Notes: generated from the letters alone by a model not told the origin. A stretch of DNA of 64,000 nucleotides from Vibrio sp. qd031 (GCF_002100145.1 NZ_JXQD01000018.1:372001-436000), one strand, 5' to 3'; positions 34,934 through 44,287 are shown, counted from the stretch's first letter. Made by a program: numbers and translations.

Positions 34934-36592
34934 TCAGGTCAAGCAAAGTTCGCTGCTTTTTTGCATATTAATCGTATTGGCAATCCCCAGTTCGTCAATA
35001 AACACTTTGTCGTGACTGACCACCATAAATGCGCCCTGATACTGGTTTAGTGCGGAGGCTAAAATCTGCTTAGAGTCGATGTCTAGGTGATTATCCGGCT
35101 CATCCAACAGCAATAGTGGAGCGTCCTTACGATGGCTGACCATCAGCATGGCAAGCTTCATCTTTTCGCCACCACTGAGCACGCTGACACGTTTATGCAC
35201 TGCGTCTCGGCGAAACCCGATGCTGGCTAACAGCAGCCATGCTTCGCTATTGGTCAGCCCCACACAAAAGTCCATCAGTGCGTCGATTAATGTGCTCGAC
35301 TCGGGTAGCAGCCCAAAATGCTGGTCTAAGTAAACGGTTGGATGGCGCAAGGTGATCGAGCCTTTGAAATGATTATGATTCCCGTGCAACGCTTTCAGGA
35401 GCAAGCTCTTGCCTGTGCCATTATCACCATCGATATGCCACCGCTCTCCTTGAGCCACTTTAAAGTTAGCGATCGGAACATCCACAAAATCGAGGACACA
35501 CTCCTCAACGCTAACCAATGTTGCCCGTTTACTTGAATGATTGGTGTTTAAGTATAGCTTTTGAGATTTGAGCTGCTCTTGCTGCTTCTTGGCAACATCC
35601 AAATCTTTATTAACTCGGTCTAACTGATTGTTTTGATTCAACTGCTGCGCCGATCGTGCCAGTTGCGCTTTTTGAGCCTTGCCGTCCAATAATATTTTAG
35701 GCTGGCTGCCACTTTTACGCAGTTTCACCCCTTGGGCTTCACGTCGTTGCGCTTTTTCAAGATTTAGTTGAGCTTGCTTTTCAATCGCTTTTGCTTCTTT
35801 ACCCAGTCGTTCTACTTTACGTTCAAGTGTTTCCAGCTGTGCACTGCGAGTAGCATGATACAGACTATAACCGCCATCGAAATAATCAAGACCATTACTG
35901 CTTAGGTGATAAATACCTTGGCACTGTTCAAGCAAGTACCTATCGTGGCTTACAATCACCACGCAGCCTTCAAAGTGCTGTAGTTTATCGGCTAACCAAG
36001 CACGTCCAACGCTATCGAGGTGGTTCGTTGGTTCATCCAATAGCAAAATAGTGGCGTCACTTTCAAATAGTTTATGCAGTTGTAGCAGCGCCAGTTGGCC
36101 GCCGCTCAGCAAAGAACATGGTGTTTCTAAACTTTCTGGTAAGCGCAGTTTTTTCAACAAGTTAAGTAGTTTAATTTCGACTTCCCAATCCTCTTCAAGT
36201 GTGGCGAAGTCCCGCTCATCGACACTGCCATTTTCAATCGCTCGCAGTGCGCCAATCTTTTCGTCCAACCCTAAATATTGAGTCACAGTGAGTTCGCTGC
36301 TAAGCAGTTTAGAAGGCAGTTGTGAAAAACAGCCCAATTCACCGACGCGAGTAATATGGCCCTCAGAAGGATCTTCTTCACCAGAAAGAAGGTGAATTAA
36401 TTTGGATTTTCCGCAGCCATTCCGGCCAACGAGCCCCCATACACCTGAACCTAAGTTGCATTCTAGATGGCGAAATAACCAAGACCCCATGTCCAATTGA
36501 GCACCAAGCTGATGAACGGAGATTCGCGCCATGCAAGATGGCTTATTGGACATTGATTGGCTAGTTGTTTTGATTTGTTGAATAGCAGGCAT
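34934..36592 (-). CDS. ABC-F family ATPase (ribosome-associated type)
   Basis: 552 residues, two ATP-binding domains and no membrane segments, the ABC-F layout. Domain 1: Walker A GRNGCGKSK (residues 56-64), LLSGGQ, LLLDEPTNHLD. Charged linker at about 255-345 (KVERLGKEAKAIEKQAQLNL), the tRNA-interacting arm. Domain 2: DNGTGKSLLL, LSGGEKMKLAML, LLLDEPDNHLD. GGGAGG precedes the ATG at 36592. The first Walker A ends Ser-Lys rather than the usual Ser-Thr. ABC-F proteins act in the ribosomal E site, some giving antibiotic protection. The subgroup is not clear. Confidence 0.9.
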   Translation of the reverse strand: MPAIQQIKTTSQSMSNKPSCMARISVHQLGAQLDMGSWLFRHLECNLGSGVWGLVGRNGCGKSKLIHLLSGEEDPSEGHITRVGELGCFSQLPSKLLSSELTVTQYLGLDEKIGALRAIENGSVDERDFATLEEDWEVEIKLLNLLKKLRLPESLETPCSLLSGGQLALLQLHKLFESDATILLLDEPTNHLDSVGRAWLADKLQHFEGCVVIVSHDRYLLEQCQGIYHLSSNGLDYFDGGYSLYHATRSAQLETLERKVERLGKEAKAIEKQAQLNLEKAQRREAQGVKLRKSGSQPKILLDGKAQKAQLARSAQQLNQNNQLDRVNKDLDVAKKQQEQLKSQKLYLNTNHSSKRATLVSVEECVLDFVDVPIANFKVAQGERWHIDGDNGTGKSLLLKALHGNHNHFKGSITLRHPTVYLDQHFGLLPESSTLIDALMDFCVGLTNSEAWLLLASIGFRRDAVHKRVSVLSGGEKMKLAMLMVSHRKDAPLLLLDEPDNHLDIDSKQILASALNQYQGAFMVVSHDKVFIDELGIANTINMQKSSELCLT

Positions 36593-36825
36593 AGCGGCCT
36601 CCCTAATTTTCAGATAAAAATTTGGGGACTAGCGTTAGCAAAGTTAGATAATGAGTATTTTGAGGGTAAGAGATACCGGAACGTACACCTTCACTCTCAA
36701 GACCTGCAAAACGCATAGCCCAGAGCCCCAGACGAGTTAGGTCTAGAGGAATTTGAATCCATAAAAACGGTTCAAATTAGGAAGTTACTTATTCACTATG
36801 GCATCATCTCGGTAGAAAAGGTTGA

Positions 36826-36936
36826 GGCAACTATAACGATGTTGACAAAATCGGTCAAACCTTCAATGTTCAAAACAGGACTGTGAAAGGGACCTATTTT
36901 GATATTGAAACAGAATGGGAGTTACGTGAAGTATGA
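36826..36936 (+). pseudogene. C-terminal fragment of an unknown decayed gene
   Basis: Open frame GNYNDVDKIGQTFNVQN then RTVKGTYFDIETEWELREV and a stop at 36934-36936. A TGA lies directly upstream in the same frame, and the preceding ~90 bases continue sensibly only in another frame, so a frameshift is likely. Family not recognised. Confidence 0.35.
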
Positions 36937-37171
36937 TAAAGCAGTCGGTTAACTAGGCTTGTGCAATGAGCCTAATCGATGGACTATTGAAATTAATGTT
37001 TTACTTTTGCGTCGCTTGACGTCTTTTTGTACCAGTATCTCTGGCGACTAGTTCTTCTAGACATGATTGTACTTATTTTGGAATGTCGATCGGGTATTGC
37101 AGAATTGGAGCTGGAAGTAGAGTTTGGAGCGGTGAAATTAAGCTGGAATTCGGATTGCAAAGATGAAAGAT

Positions 37172-37197
37172 AGATGTGACGCTGACGCGTCACATCT
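37172..37197 (-). terminator. Hairpin after the cold-shock gene
   Basis: Perfect 11-bp stem AGATGTGACGC / GCGTCACATCT with a 4-base loop, 13 bases beyond the csp stop on the minus strand, followed by a moderately T-rich tract. Confidence 0.65.
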
Positions 37198-37209
37198 GTA
37201 AATGCTGTA

Positions 37210-37422
37210 TTAGATAGCAGTTACGTTTGAAGCTTGAGGGCCTTTTTGACCTTGCTCAACATCAAAGCTTACTTTTTGGCCTTCAGCAAGAGTTTTGAAA
37301 CCGTCAGAAACGATTGCACGGAAGTGAACGAATACGTCAGCGCCGCCGTTGTCTTGAGAAATAAAACCGAAACCTTTAGTTTCGTTAAACCATTTTACTG
37401 TACCAGTCGTTTTAGTAGACAT
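37210..37422 (-). CDS. Cold-shock protein, CspA family
   Basis: 70-residue single-stranded nucleic-acid-binding protein (S1-like beta barrel). The ATG at 37422 (GAGG six bases upstream) gives [23 protein letters not shown]1 (KGFGFISQ) and RNP2 (DVFVHF) are intact. A longer in-frame extension exists but is the 5' leader: csp genes have long untranslated leaders that act as RNA thermosensors, and about 130 AT-rich bases are available here. Which paralogue (CspA, CspD and so on) cannot be decided. Confidence 0.94.
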   Translation of the reverse strand: MSTKTTGTVKWFNETKGFGFISQDNGGADVFVHFRAIVSDGFKTLAEGQKVSFDVEQGQKGPQASNVTAI

Positions 37423-37661
37423 AGAAACCTCTATATAATTAATAATTTTAATAAATGAACTACACGCAAAAGCTATTGTAAAGACTATGAAGGTTAAGCT
37501 ATTCACAGGAGCTAAACGACAAGGTATCGAAAGAGTTCTGGGAGGAGGCTTCAACTAAATTTTTATCTAATAACTCATTTGCAAGAGCTGCGCATATTAT
37601 ACAGCTAACTCGGTAATTACCTAGCGTTTTTGAAGGATATTTTTAAATAATGTCTAACCGC

Positions 37662-38351
37662 TCAAAAAATACTCGATATTTCAGTAGGTAAAGACATTGT
37701 TTTTAACTGCGGCGAGACATGTAATTTGGCCTCGGTTCGCTGTTTAACGTACTCGACAGAGGCGCTCGGGGCGATTTCAATTAACTCCATGCCCTTTGAC
37801 GTTATCTCAATAACACCCAACTCAGTCACCACTAAATTCACCTGCCCTGCTGCGGTTAGCGGCAAAGTGCAGCGACTCAGTAGTTTTGGTTTTCCCTTTG
37901 CACTATGTTCCATGGCTACAATGACTTTTTTAGCCCCAACCACTAAGTCCATCGCTCCGCCCATGCCTGGCACCATTTTCCCGGGAATGATCCAATTGGC
38001 TAGATTACCCAACTCATCAACCTGTAAGGCACCCAAGACCGACACGTCAACATGCCCTCCTCGAATAATGGCAAACGAATCGGCGCTGTTGAAGTAACAC
38101 GCTCCTTTTGCTGCGGTAATAGGTTGTCCACCTGCATTCACTACGTTTAAGTCGATGTCTTCCTCTTTAGCAAGCCCTCCAATGCCCAGCAGTCCATTTT
38201 CAGACTGCAGAAGCACCTCTATCTCTTTACTAGTTTCGTTTGCAACTAATGATGGCATTCCTATCCCGAGGTTCACGATATCGCCGTCATTAAGTTCCTG
38301 TGCCACTCGCCAAGCAATCATACGGCGTGAGTAGTGTTTATCGACACTCAT
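37662..38351 (-). CDS. 3-oxoacid CoA-transferase, subunit B
   Basis: 229 residues. Beta subunit of a family I CoA-transferase (AtoA/ScoB-like): VNLGIGMPSLVANE, the catalytic glutamate in QSENGLLGIGG and the conserved GGAMDLVVGAKKVIVAMEHS. With subunit A it moves CoA between acyl-CoA and a keto acid such as acetoacetate. It overlaps subunit A by four bases (ATGA). Last gene of the operon, which suggests it activates the acetoacetate released by the BKACE enzyme. Confidence 0.93.
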   Translation of the reverse strand: MSVDKHYSRRMIAWRVAQELNDGDIVNLGIGMPSLVANETSKEIEVLLQSENGLLGIGGLAKEEDIDLNVVNAGGQPITAAKGACYFNSADSFAIIRGGHVDVSVLGALQVDELGNLANWIIPGKMVPGMGGAMDLVVGAKKVIVAMEHSAKGKPKLLSRCTLPLTAAGQVNLVVTELGVIEITSKGMELIEIAPSASVEYVKQRTEAKLHVSPQLKTMSLPTEISSIF

Positions 38352-39004
38352 AGATGATCTCCTTGGTAAATATGATCCACATAAAGACTCGGGGTGTGAA
38401 TTGACTCTGGCTCTATATCACCAACGTCTACAAGTTGGATGGCCTCTACAATGACCGTCTTAGCCGCCGTCGCCATCAATGGATTAAAGTTTTGTGTGGT
38501 GCCTAAGTACTTCACGTTGCCTTTTTTGTCGACGATAGAGCCGCGAATCAATGCCAGATCAGCAAACAATGGCTTTTCGAGCAAAAAGTCTTTCCCATCA
38601 ACACGCACAATATCTTTGCCTTCACTTACCACAGTGCCTAGCCCTGTTGGCGTTAACACGCCCCCTAAACCCGCACCTGCACATCGAATTTTTTCTGCCA
38701 GCGTCCCCTGCGGGACAAGTTCAACCTTGAGTTGTCCCGAGTTCATCATTTGCCCGGTAATGGGGTTAGTGCCAATGTGAGAGGCATACAACTTGGCAAC
38801 TCGCTCAGCGCTGATCAGTCGGCCCGAACCGGTATGAGGTTGTCCTGTGTCCGTGGTGATAAGAGTGAGATTCTTTACTCCGGACTCAAGCACAATATCA
38901 ATCAACCCCTCGGGCGCGCCCGTTGCCATAAATCCGCCAATCATAATGGTCATATTATCGTGCAGCTGCGCCTGGATTTGGGCGCGGGTGATCGTTTTTC
39001 TCAT
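38348..39004 (-). CDS. 3-oxoacid CoA-transferase, subunit A
   Basis: 218 residues from the ATG at 39004 (AAGGA seven bases upstream). The N-terminal extension in the longer frame has no support. AtoD/ScoA-like: MIGGFMATGAPEGLID and the glycine-rich CoA-binding loop GAGLGGVLTPTGLGT, then VRVDGKDFLLEKPLFADLAL. Forms the transferase with the subunit B gene that follows. Lies 69 bases after the BKACE gene, same strand. Confidence 0.93.
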   Translation of the reverse strand: MRKTITRAQIQAQLHDNMTIMIGGFMATGAPEGLIDIVLESGVKNLTLITTDTGQPHTGSGRLISAERVAKLYASHIGTNPITGQMMNSGQLKVELVPQGTLAEKIRCAGAGLGGVLTPTGLGTVVSEGKDIVRVDGKDFLLEKPLFADLALIRGSIVDKKGNVKYLGTTQNFNPLMATAAKTVIVEAIQLVDVGDIEPESIHTPSLYVDHIYQGDHL

Positions 39005-39073
39005 GCATCGTTCCTTTTTCAACTGCCCATAGCTCTCACAAAACAAACGCGCTCAACTTGCTAAGAGTTACAC

Positions 39074-39895
39074 TTACAGTAAAGAACGGTAATCCTGAGC
39101 GTTCAGTGTCGCAATCCCTTGATGTTCAGCTTGCCTCTTTAGCTCGGTAATCTGCGCTGCGTTACTTTGAGCTAACTCACCGTGTCTATCGAGATGGTTA
39201 TTCTCAAACCCTACTCTGACATCACCACCTAGCAGCATTGCGGCCGATAAGCACTGATGCTCGTACTGGCCAAAAGCGCACACTCCCCAACGCTGAGCAG
39301 TGAGGGCGGGATCACTGACCATGGCAACAAGCTCAATGGGTGTGGCGGTTTGAGTGGTACTGTAGCGACCTAGCACCAGTAAAACATGGCGATTGGTTGC
39401 AGGTATCACACCTTGCTCGCACAGCCTGAGGTAAACCTGGACATCTTGACGATCATACAAAATATATTGAGCAAAAATGTGTTCACTAGAGACCCAATCA
39501 AAAAACTGAGCAGACTGACGAAATTGAGTCGTCACCTGTTCACCGTCTGGAAAAAGTTCGCGTAACGCAAAAGACGCTGCTTTAGGCTTTACCTGCTTAA
39601 TCAAGGCTATCTGCTGCTGGTGTGAGTATTCACCAATGGCTTCTGTTGTGAGTTGGATCATCACGCTATCACCGAGTGCATTATTCAACTCGCCATAAAG
39701 GGCCTGATTCACCTCTATGTCTAAACTATGCTTACCTTCATGGTCTCTTGCATGAACATGGATCATTGCCGCTCCAGCGTCGCGACACAATTTAGCATCT
39801 TCAACAATTTCGGACATCGTTATGGGCAACTTAGGGTGATCGCTTTTTTGCTTTCTTGCTCCATTAGGAGCGGCAATGATGGCTATTGGTTTCAA
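39074..39895 (-). CDS. BKACE (beta-keto acid cleavage enzyme, DUF849 family)
   Basis: About 273 residues. BKACE enzymes combine a beta-keto acid with acetyl-CoA to give acetoacetate and a new acyl-CoA. Motifs: zinc ligands in MIHVHARDHEGKHSLD, LPITMSEIVEDAKLCRDAG before it, and GFENNHLDRHGELA near the C-terminus. I prefer TTG 39895 (AAGAGG upstream, gives LKPIAIIAAPNGA like the usual N-terminus) over a GTG at 39928 that overlaps the aminotransferase. It is shorter than typical BKACE (about 270-310) but complete. The substrate is set by the neighbours: an amino donor and CoA-transferase. Confidence 0.88.
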   Translation of the reverse strand: MKPIAIIAAPNGARKQKSDHPKLPITMSEIVEDAKLCRDAGAAMIHVHARDHEGKHSLDIEVNQALYGELNNALGDSVMIQLTTEAIGEYSHQQQIALIKQVKPKAASFALRELFPDGEQVTTQFRQSAQFFDWVSSEHIFAQYILYDRQDVQVYLRLCEQGVIPATNRHVLLVLGRYSTTQTATPIELVAMVSDPALTAQRWGVCAFGQYEHQCLSAAMLLGGDVRVGFENNHLDRHGELAQSNAAQITELKRQAEHQGIATLNAQDYRSLL

Positions 39896-39908
39896 TCGCT
39901 TAGTCCTC

Positions 39909-41240
39909 TTACATCCATTGTTTGGCACATACGTTTAGGGTCTGAACCAGTTTATCCACCAACTCAACAATTTGACCATCATTAATAATAAAAGGCGGTG
40001 CCAACAAGATGTGGTGCCCGTTTACGCCGTCAATGGTGCCTGACATCGGATAACACATTAAGCCCAGCTCCATGGCTGTGGTATGAATTATTTTGTGTGC
40101 TTGACTCTCGATTGGTAGCGGCTGTTTTGTTTGCTTGTTAAAGACCAATTCAATACCAATGAACAGCCCCTTGCCTCTAATGTCGCCAATGTAGTCAACT
40201 GGTGATAACTGCTCTTTCAAGAGCTGCTTTAAATACTGCCCTTGGCGCTTCACGTTCACCAATAACTGGTCTTGCTCAATTGCCTCCAACGTGGCTAAGC
40301 CGGCTGCACAAGCCATGGGGTGCCCCATAAATGTGTGACCATGTTGAAAAAAGCCACTGCCTGTCGCAATGGTATCGTACACAGTATCGCTCGCTAACAC
40401 TGCCCCTATGGGTTGATACCCAGCCCCAAGACCTTTTGCCAGCGTCACCAAGTCAGGTACGGTTTGCTCCTGCTCAAAAGCAAAAAAGGTTCCTGTACGC
40501 CCTACCCCGCACATAACCTCGTCGAAAATCAGCAAGATGCCATATTGGTCGCAGATTTCTCTGATCAGCCGAAAGTAGTCTGCTGTCGCAGTGAGTGCAC
40601 CAGCTGTAGCGCCAACAACAGGCTCTGCAACAAACGCCATGACTTTATCTGGACCTATCTGCACTATTTTTTGTTCCAGCTCGTCAGCCAATCTTTGCGA
40701 ATACGCCCGTTCACTCTCGGACGGGTGCTTATCTCGGTATGGATAGCAGGCCGATACATGGTGAGCACTGCTCAGCAAAGGCTCATACTGACTTCTTCGC
40801 CACTGATTACCTCCAACGGCTAGTGCACCTAAGGTATTTCCGTGATAACTCTGCTTGCGGGCAATAAACTCTGTTCGCGACAACTCCCCCTTCTCGACAA
40901 AATACTGTCTTGCCATTTTGAGGGCGGACTCAACCGCTTCAGATCCCCCGCTAACAAAATAGACATGGTTTAACGGATCAGGCGCGAGGTCAGTGAGTTT
41001 TTTCGCGAGTAGCTCACAACTGTCGGTAGTAAAAAAATGACTGTGAGCAAAAGGAATAGCATCCAGCTGTTGAGCGATCCCTCGCTTTACGTGTTGATGA
41101 TTATGTCCAAGATTAGACACCGCCGCGCCACCGCACGCGTCGAGATAACGACGACCTTGTTGGTCGAAAAGGTATACCCCTTCACCTCTAACAACAGTGG
41201 GCAGTTTAGAGTGGCAATGACGATGAAACACCTTAGTCAT
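39909..41240 (-). CDS. PLP-dependent class III aminotransferase
   Basis: 443 residues, fold-type I, omega-aminotransferase group. SGGSEAVESALKMAR (PLP phosphate), SYHGNTLGALAVGG, FDEVMCGVGRTGTFF (Asp that pairs with PLP nitrogen) and the Schiff-base lysine in LVTLAKGLGAGYQP. It removes an amino group not on the alpha carbon. Being the first gene before a BKACE gene, it probably turns a beta- or omega-amino acid into the keto acid that BKACE cleaves. GAGGA precedes the ATG. Divergent from a LysR regulator. Confidence 0.92.
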   Translation of the reverse strand: MTKVFHRHCHSKLPTVVRGEGVYLFDQQGRRYLDACGGAAVSNLGHNHQHVKRGIAQQLDAIPFAHSHFFTTDSCELLAKKLTDLAPDPLNHVYFVSGGSEAVESALKMARQYFVEKGELSRTEFIARKQSYHGNTLGALAVGGNQWRRSQYEPLLSSAHHVSACYPYRDKHPSESERAYSQRLADELEQKIVQIGPDKVMAFVAEPVVGATAGALTATADYFRLIREICDQYGILLIFDEVMCGVGRTGTFFAFEQEQTVPDLVTLAKGLGAGYQPIGAVLASDTVYDTIATGSGFFQHGHTFMGHPMACAAGLATLEAIEQDQLLVNVKRQGQYLKQLLKEQLSPVDYIGDIRGKGLFIGIELVFNKQTKQPLPIESQAHKIIHTTAMELGLMCYPMSGTIDGVNGHHILLAPPFIINDGQIVELVDKLVQTLNVCAKQWM

Positions 41241-41413
41241 GATTTGTCCTCATCCTCATGAGCGAGTGTCTAATATTTATCCTGTATTTTTCACTTCAAC
41301 AAGCGAGGAAATGTCACCCCCTATGAGCTTTTGGAATATTAGTGGCATTAATTGATGGTTTTTTACTCACCGCCGAAATACACTGAATCCAGAGTATTGC
41401 AGGAGTAGTCTTA

Positions 41414-42319
41414 ATGATTAAGAGCAGTGAGTTTCCGTCAACGCGAGCCTTACGTACGTTTATGGCGGTTGCCAGTACAATGAGCTTTTCTAAAGCAGCT
41501 ATTCACCTGTCTGTTTCGCAGGGTGCTGTGAGTAAGCAAATTGCTGCACTAGAACAGCAATTAGGCCAGCCTCTTTTTCATCGTCACATCAACGGTATTA
41601 CTCTAACCAAAGCTGGCGAACGCTATTTACCCAAAGTCGCAGAAGCGCTTCAATTGATTCAAACTTCAACCGCCAACCTCATTCAAACAGACATGACGCG
41701 CGACGTATTGAATGTCAATGTCACACCATCTTTTGCAAGCCTTTGGTTGATTGAACATTTAGAGCTGTTTTCTAATCAACACCCTAACTTGCAAATCAGT
41801 ATCAAAATTGGTGATGGCCCGGTAAAAAGCAGTCGCAATGACAGTGATGTCTATATTCGTTGTTTACCGCTATCGAAACATCACGAACACGCACACTTGC
41901 TAATGCAAGAGTCGCTGCAACTGGTGGGCTCAAACACATTGCTCATTAATAACCCTATCCAGACTGTTCAAGATTTAAAGCGCCACACACTCATACCTCA
42001 GATCACTCGGCCGCAGCTGTGGGAGATGTTTACCAAGCAGCACCAATTGACCCACACACCTCGCTATGGAAAAATTGGCTATGAACACTTTTACATGTCG
42101 TTGGAAGGGGTTAAAAATCATCAAGGATTGGCATTGTTGCCTGACTTTATGCTGACCAATACTGCCTTGAACACGCAACTGAACAACCCTTTAGGGCTGT
42201 CGATGCATAGCCCATACGGCTATTACCTGATTGCTCCAAACTATAAAAGGGGCATAGACAAAGTGCACCGCTTTGAACAGTGGCTAAACGCTGCCCTTCA
42301 ACCGGCTCATCGCGAATGA
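41414..42319 (+). CDS. LysR-family regulator of the BKACE operon (predicted), GcvA-like
   Basis: 301 residues. HTH FMAVASTMSFSKAAIHLSVS and QGAVSKQIAALEQQLGQPLF, followed by a GcvA-like effector domain (NVNVTPSFASLWLIEHLELF). GGAG precedes the ATG. It is divergent from the aminotransferase across 173 bases, with a distant inverted pair CTAATATT / AATATTAG (41270-41277 and 41335-41342) as possible sites. Target inferred from position. Confidence 0.9.
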   Translation: MIKSSEFPSTRALRTFMAVASTMSFSKAAIHLSVSQGAVSKQIAALEQQLGQPLFHRHINGITLTKAGERYLPKVAEALQLIQTSTANLIQTDMTRDVLNVNVTPSFASLWLIEHLELFSNQHPNLQISIKIGDGPVKSSRNDSDVYIRCLPLSKHHEHAHLLMQESLQLVGSNTLLINNPIQTVQDLKRHTLIPQITRPQLWEMFTKQHQLTHTPRYGKIGYEHFYMSLEGVKNHQGLALLPDFMLTNTALNTQLNNPLGLSMHSPYGYYLIAPNYKRGIDKVHRFEQWLNAALQPAHRE

Positions 42320-42568
42320 ACAGTGACGAAGAATGGCCGATTCACACTATGTTAATGCCCCATTTCATACCTCATCACTGCGAGATTGGCGACCATTGAG
42401 AGGCATAACCTTTTAAGGAAGAGTATTTGTCTTATTAGCGCACCCACCCGAACGTAAATTTATGTAAAGACACTCTCACTCTGTCGCAAAATCAACCATT
42501 CTTTTTCTGATCGATTATTCGACAAACAACGTATTAAAAACGATTTTTAATCAGTGAGGACAAAACGG

Positions 42569-43480
42569 ATGTCTAAGACCGATGCGCCAGAGAAAGTAGA
42601 ACAAAGAGCCATTCCCCAAGAAGCCTTTGATTGGTACGATGAATACGCCCACGGGCTCATTGACCGTCGAGAATTCCTTACTCGCCTAACTGGGCTGGTT
42701 GCGCTTGGGTTTACCATGACGACGTTAACGTCTGCCCTAATTCCTAACTATGCACTTGCCGAACAAGTCTCTTTTAACGACCCTCTTATCAAGGCGAGCT
42801 ACGCAAAGTTTGATTCGCCGAAAGGCAGTGGTGAATGTGAAGGCTACTTGGTTGTGCCAAAAGATCTTGAAGGCACCGCTCCTGTAGTATTGGTGATCCA
42901 CGAAAATAGAGGGCTAAACCCATACATTAAAGATGTGGCTCGACGCCTTGCGGCTAAAGGTTTTATCGCATTTGCACCGGATGCGCTCTACCCACTTGGC
43001 GGTTACCCTGGTAACGATGATGAAGGTCGCGCCATGCAAAGCAGTATGGATCGCGCGAACATAGAAGAAGACTTCTTAGCCGCAGCCGACTTCCTAAAGT
43101 CGCATGAACTTAGCAGTGGCAAACTAGGCGCTGTCGGTTTCTGTTTTGGTGGCTACATCGTCAATATGCTGGCGGCAACCATTCCAGACAAACTTGATGC
43201 TGGCGTGCCTTTTTATGGTACTCCTGCGGCGAAAGAGCTGAGAAAAAATGTCAAAGGCCCACTGATGCTACAGTTTGCTAGTCTAGATAAACGCGTTAAC
43301 GCAAGCTGGCCTGAATATGAAGAAGAGCTTAAAGCGATTGGTGCCGATTACACCGCATATATGTACGAAGACGTGAATCACGGATTCCACAATGACTCTA
43401 CCGGCCGCTACGCTGAAACCGAAGCAGAATTAGCATGGACACGTTCTATCGAGTTCTTTGATAAGCACCTCAATGGATAA
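42569..43480 (+). CDS. Dienelactone hydrolase-family protein with Tat-like N-terminus
   Basis: 303 residues from the ATG at 42569 (GAGGA upstream). A hydrophilic leader with a twin-arginine-like DRREFLTRLTGLVALGFTM stretch and a following hydrophobic helix indicates export, possibly by Tat. The alpha/beta-hydrolase domain has the nucleophile cysteine in GFCFGGYI, the acid in FASLDKRV and the histidine in DVNHGFHND, the DLH triad. Cleaves dienelactone or related esters. An oxidative-stress or aromatic-catabolism role cannot be told. Confidence 0.88.
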   Translation: MSKTDAPEKVEQRAIPQEAFDWYDEYAHGLIDRREFLTRLTGLVALGFTMTTLTSALIPNYALAEQVSFNDPLIKASYAKFDSPKGSGECEGYLVVPKDLEGTAPVVLVIHENRGLNPYIKDVARRLAAKGFIAFAPDALYPLGGYPGNDDEGRAMQSSMDRANIEEDFLAAADFLKSHELSSGKLGAVGFCFGGYIVNMLAATIPDKLDAGVPFYGTPAAKELRKNVKGPLMLQFASLDKRVNASWPEYEEELKAIGADYTAYMYEDVNHGFHNDSTGRYAETEAELAWTRSIEFFDKHLNG

Positions 43481-43612
43481 AGGCTCGTCAATGTTGTAAA
43501 TGATAGCCAGATCAGGACTATACTCTTGATCTGGCTATTTCTGTTTTTGGGAAATGGGTTGCGTGTTAAGTCACACTCATAGTCACCGCTTACTTACTAA
43601 AGGAAAATCACC

Positions 43613-44287
43613 TTGGCCCAACCTATAGTGTTATTCGATATCAATGAGACCGTCCTAAACCTATCCACCTTGCAACCAAAATTTTCCGCCACATTTGGCT
43701 CACCAAAAGCACTAAAAATCTGGTTCACTCAGCTGCTACACACCTCTACGGTGTGTATTTCCACTAACGTACAAAGTGACTTTGCGACTTTGGCGGCCAT
43801 TAGTCTCGACAGCGTGGCGATGCAATTTGATATCCGTTTAAATGAAGCCACCAAAAAAGAGTTGTTAAGTGGATTTGCGCAGCTTTCCGCGCACAAAGAC
43901 ATCAAACCAGCGTTAACTTTGCTAAAAGAACACGGCATCAAAACGGTGGCATTCTCCAACTCGTCGATGGCACTAATAAGCAAGCAGATAACCAATGCGG
44001 GTCTAGATGACTATTTTGACGACATCCTATCTGTGGAGTCGACCGGCAGTTTTAAGCCCGACCCAAAGGTGTACCATTTTGCTTGTAAGACGCTAAACGC
44101 GGAGCCTAATAAATTGCGGTTGGTGGCTACACATGACTGGGATACGCATGGCGCTATGTCAGCAGGTTTACAAGCCGCGTATATAGCGCGATCTCCGGCG
44201 GTGTATAACCCACTCTATCTGCAACCAGATATTCAAGGCACCACGATGGTAGACATAGCAAAGCAAATTTTGGCTGCGGCCAAATAG
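43613..44287 (+). CDS. HAD-family haloacid dehalogenase type II-like protein
   Basis: 224 residues, start TTG at 43613 with AAGGA upstream. VLFDINETVLNLS is the DxN variant seen in L-2-haloacid dehalogenases rather than the DxDGT of phosphatases. Further motifs: FSNSSMALISKQ (motif II), SFKPDPKVYHFACK (motif III lysine) and ATHDWDTHGAMSAG (motif IV). Probably hydrolyses small haloacids or a related substrate. Confidence 0.85.
   Translation: MAQPIVLFDINETVLNLSTLQPKFSATFGSPKALKIWFTQLLHTSTVCISTNVQSDFATLAAISLDSVAMQFDIRLNEATKKELLSGFAQLSAHKDIKPALTLLKEHGIKTVAFSNSSMALISKQITNAGLDDYFDDILSVESTGSFKPDPKVYHFACKTLNAEPNKLRLVATHDWDTHGAMSAGLQAAYIARSPAVYNPLYLQPDIQGTTMVDIAKQILAAAK

Larger units (their letters stand above)
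36593..37209. other. Gene-free stretch holding degenerate coding remnants
   Basis: 617 bases between the ABC-F gene and the cold-shock gene. Besides the ABC-F promoter it contains protein-like fragments in several plus-strand frames. One is at about 36735-36890 (LGLEEFESIKTVQIRKLL, ending at TGA), another in a shifted frame to 36936, and a 48-codon frame at 37020-37163 ends with GEIKLEFGLQR. None has a start signal. It looks like an eroded former gene or genes. Confidence 0.4.

Noticed and set aside
37423..37554. N-terminal extension of the cold-shock protein
   Set aside because: CspA proteins are about 70 residues. The extension has no family match and corresponds to the 5' leader.
38732..39064. 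110-residue plus-strand frame over the CoA-transferase gene
   Set aside because: It is antisense to a clearly conserved gene and low in protein-like patterns.
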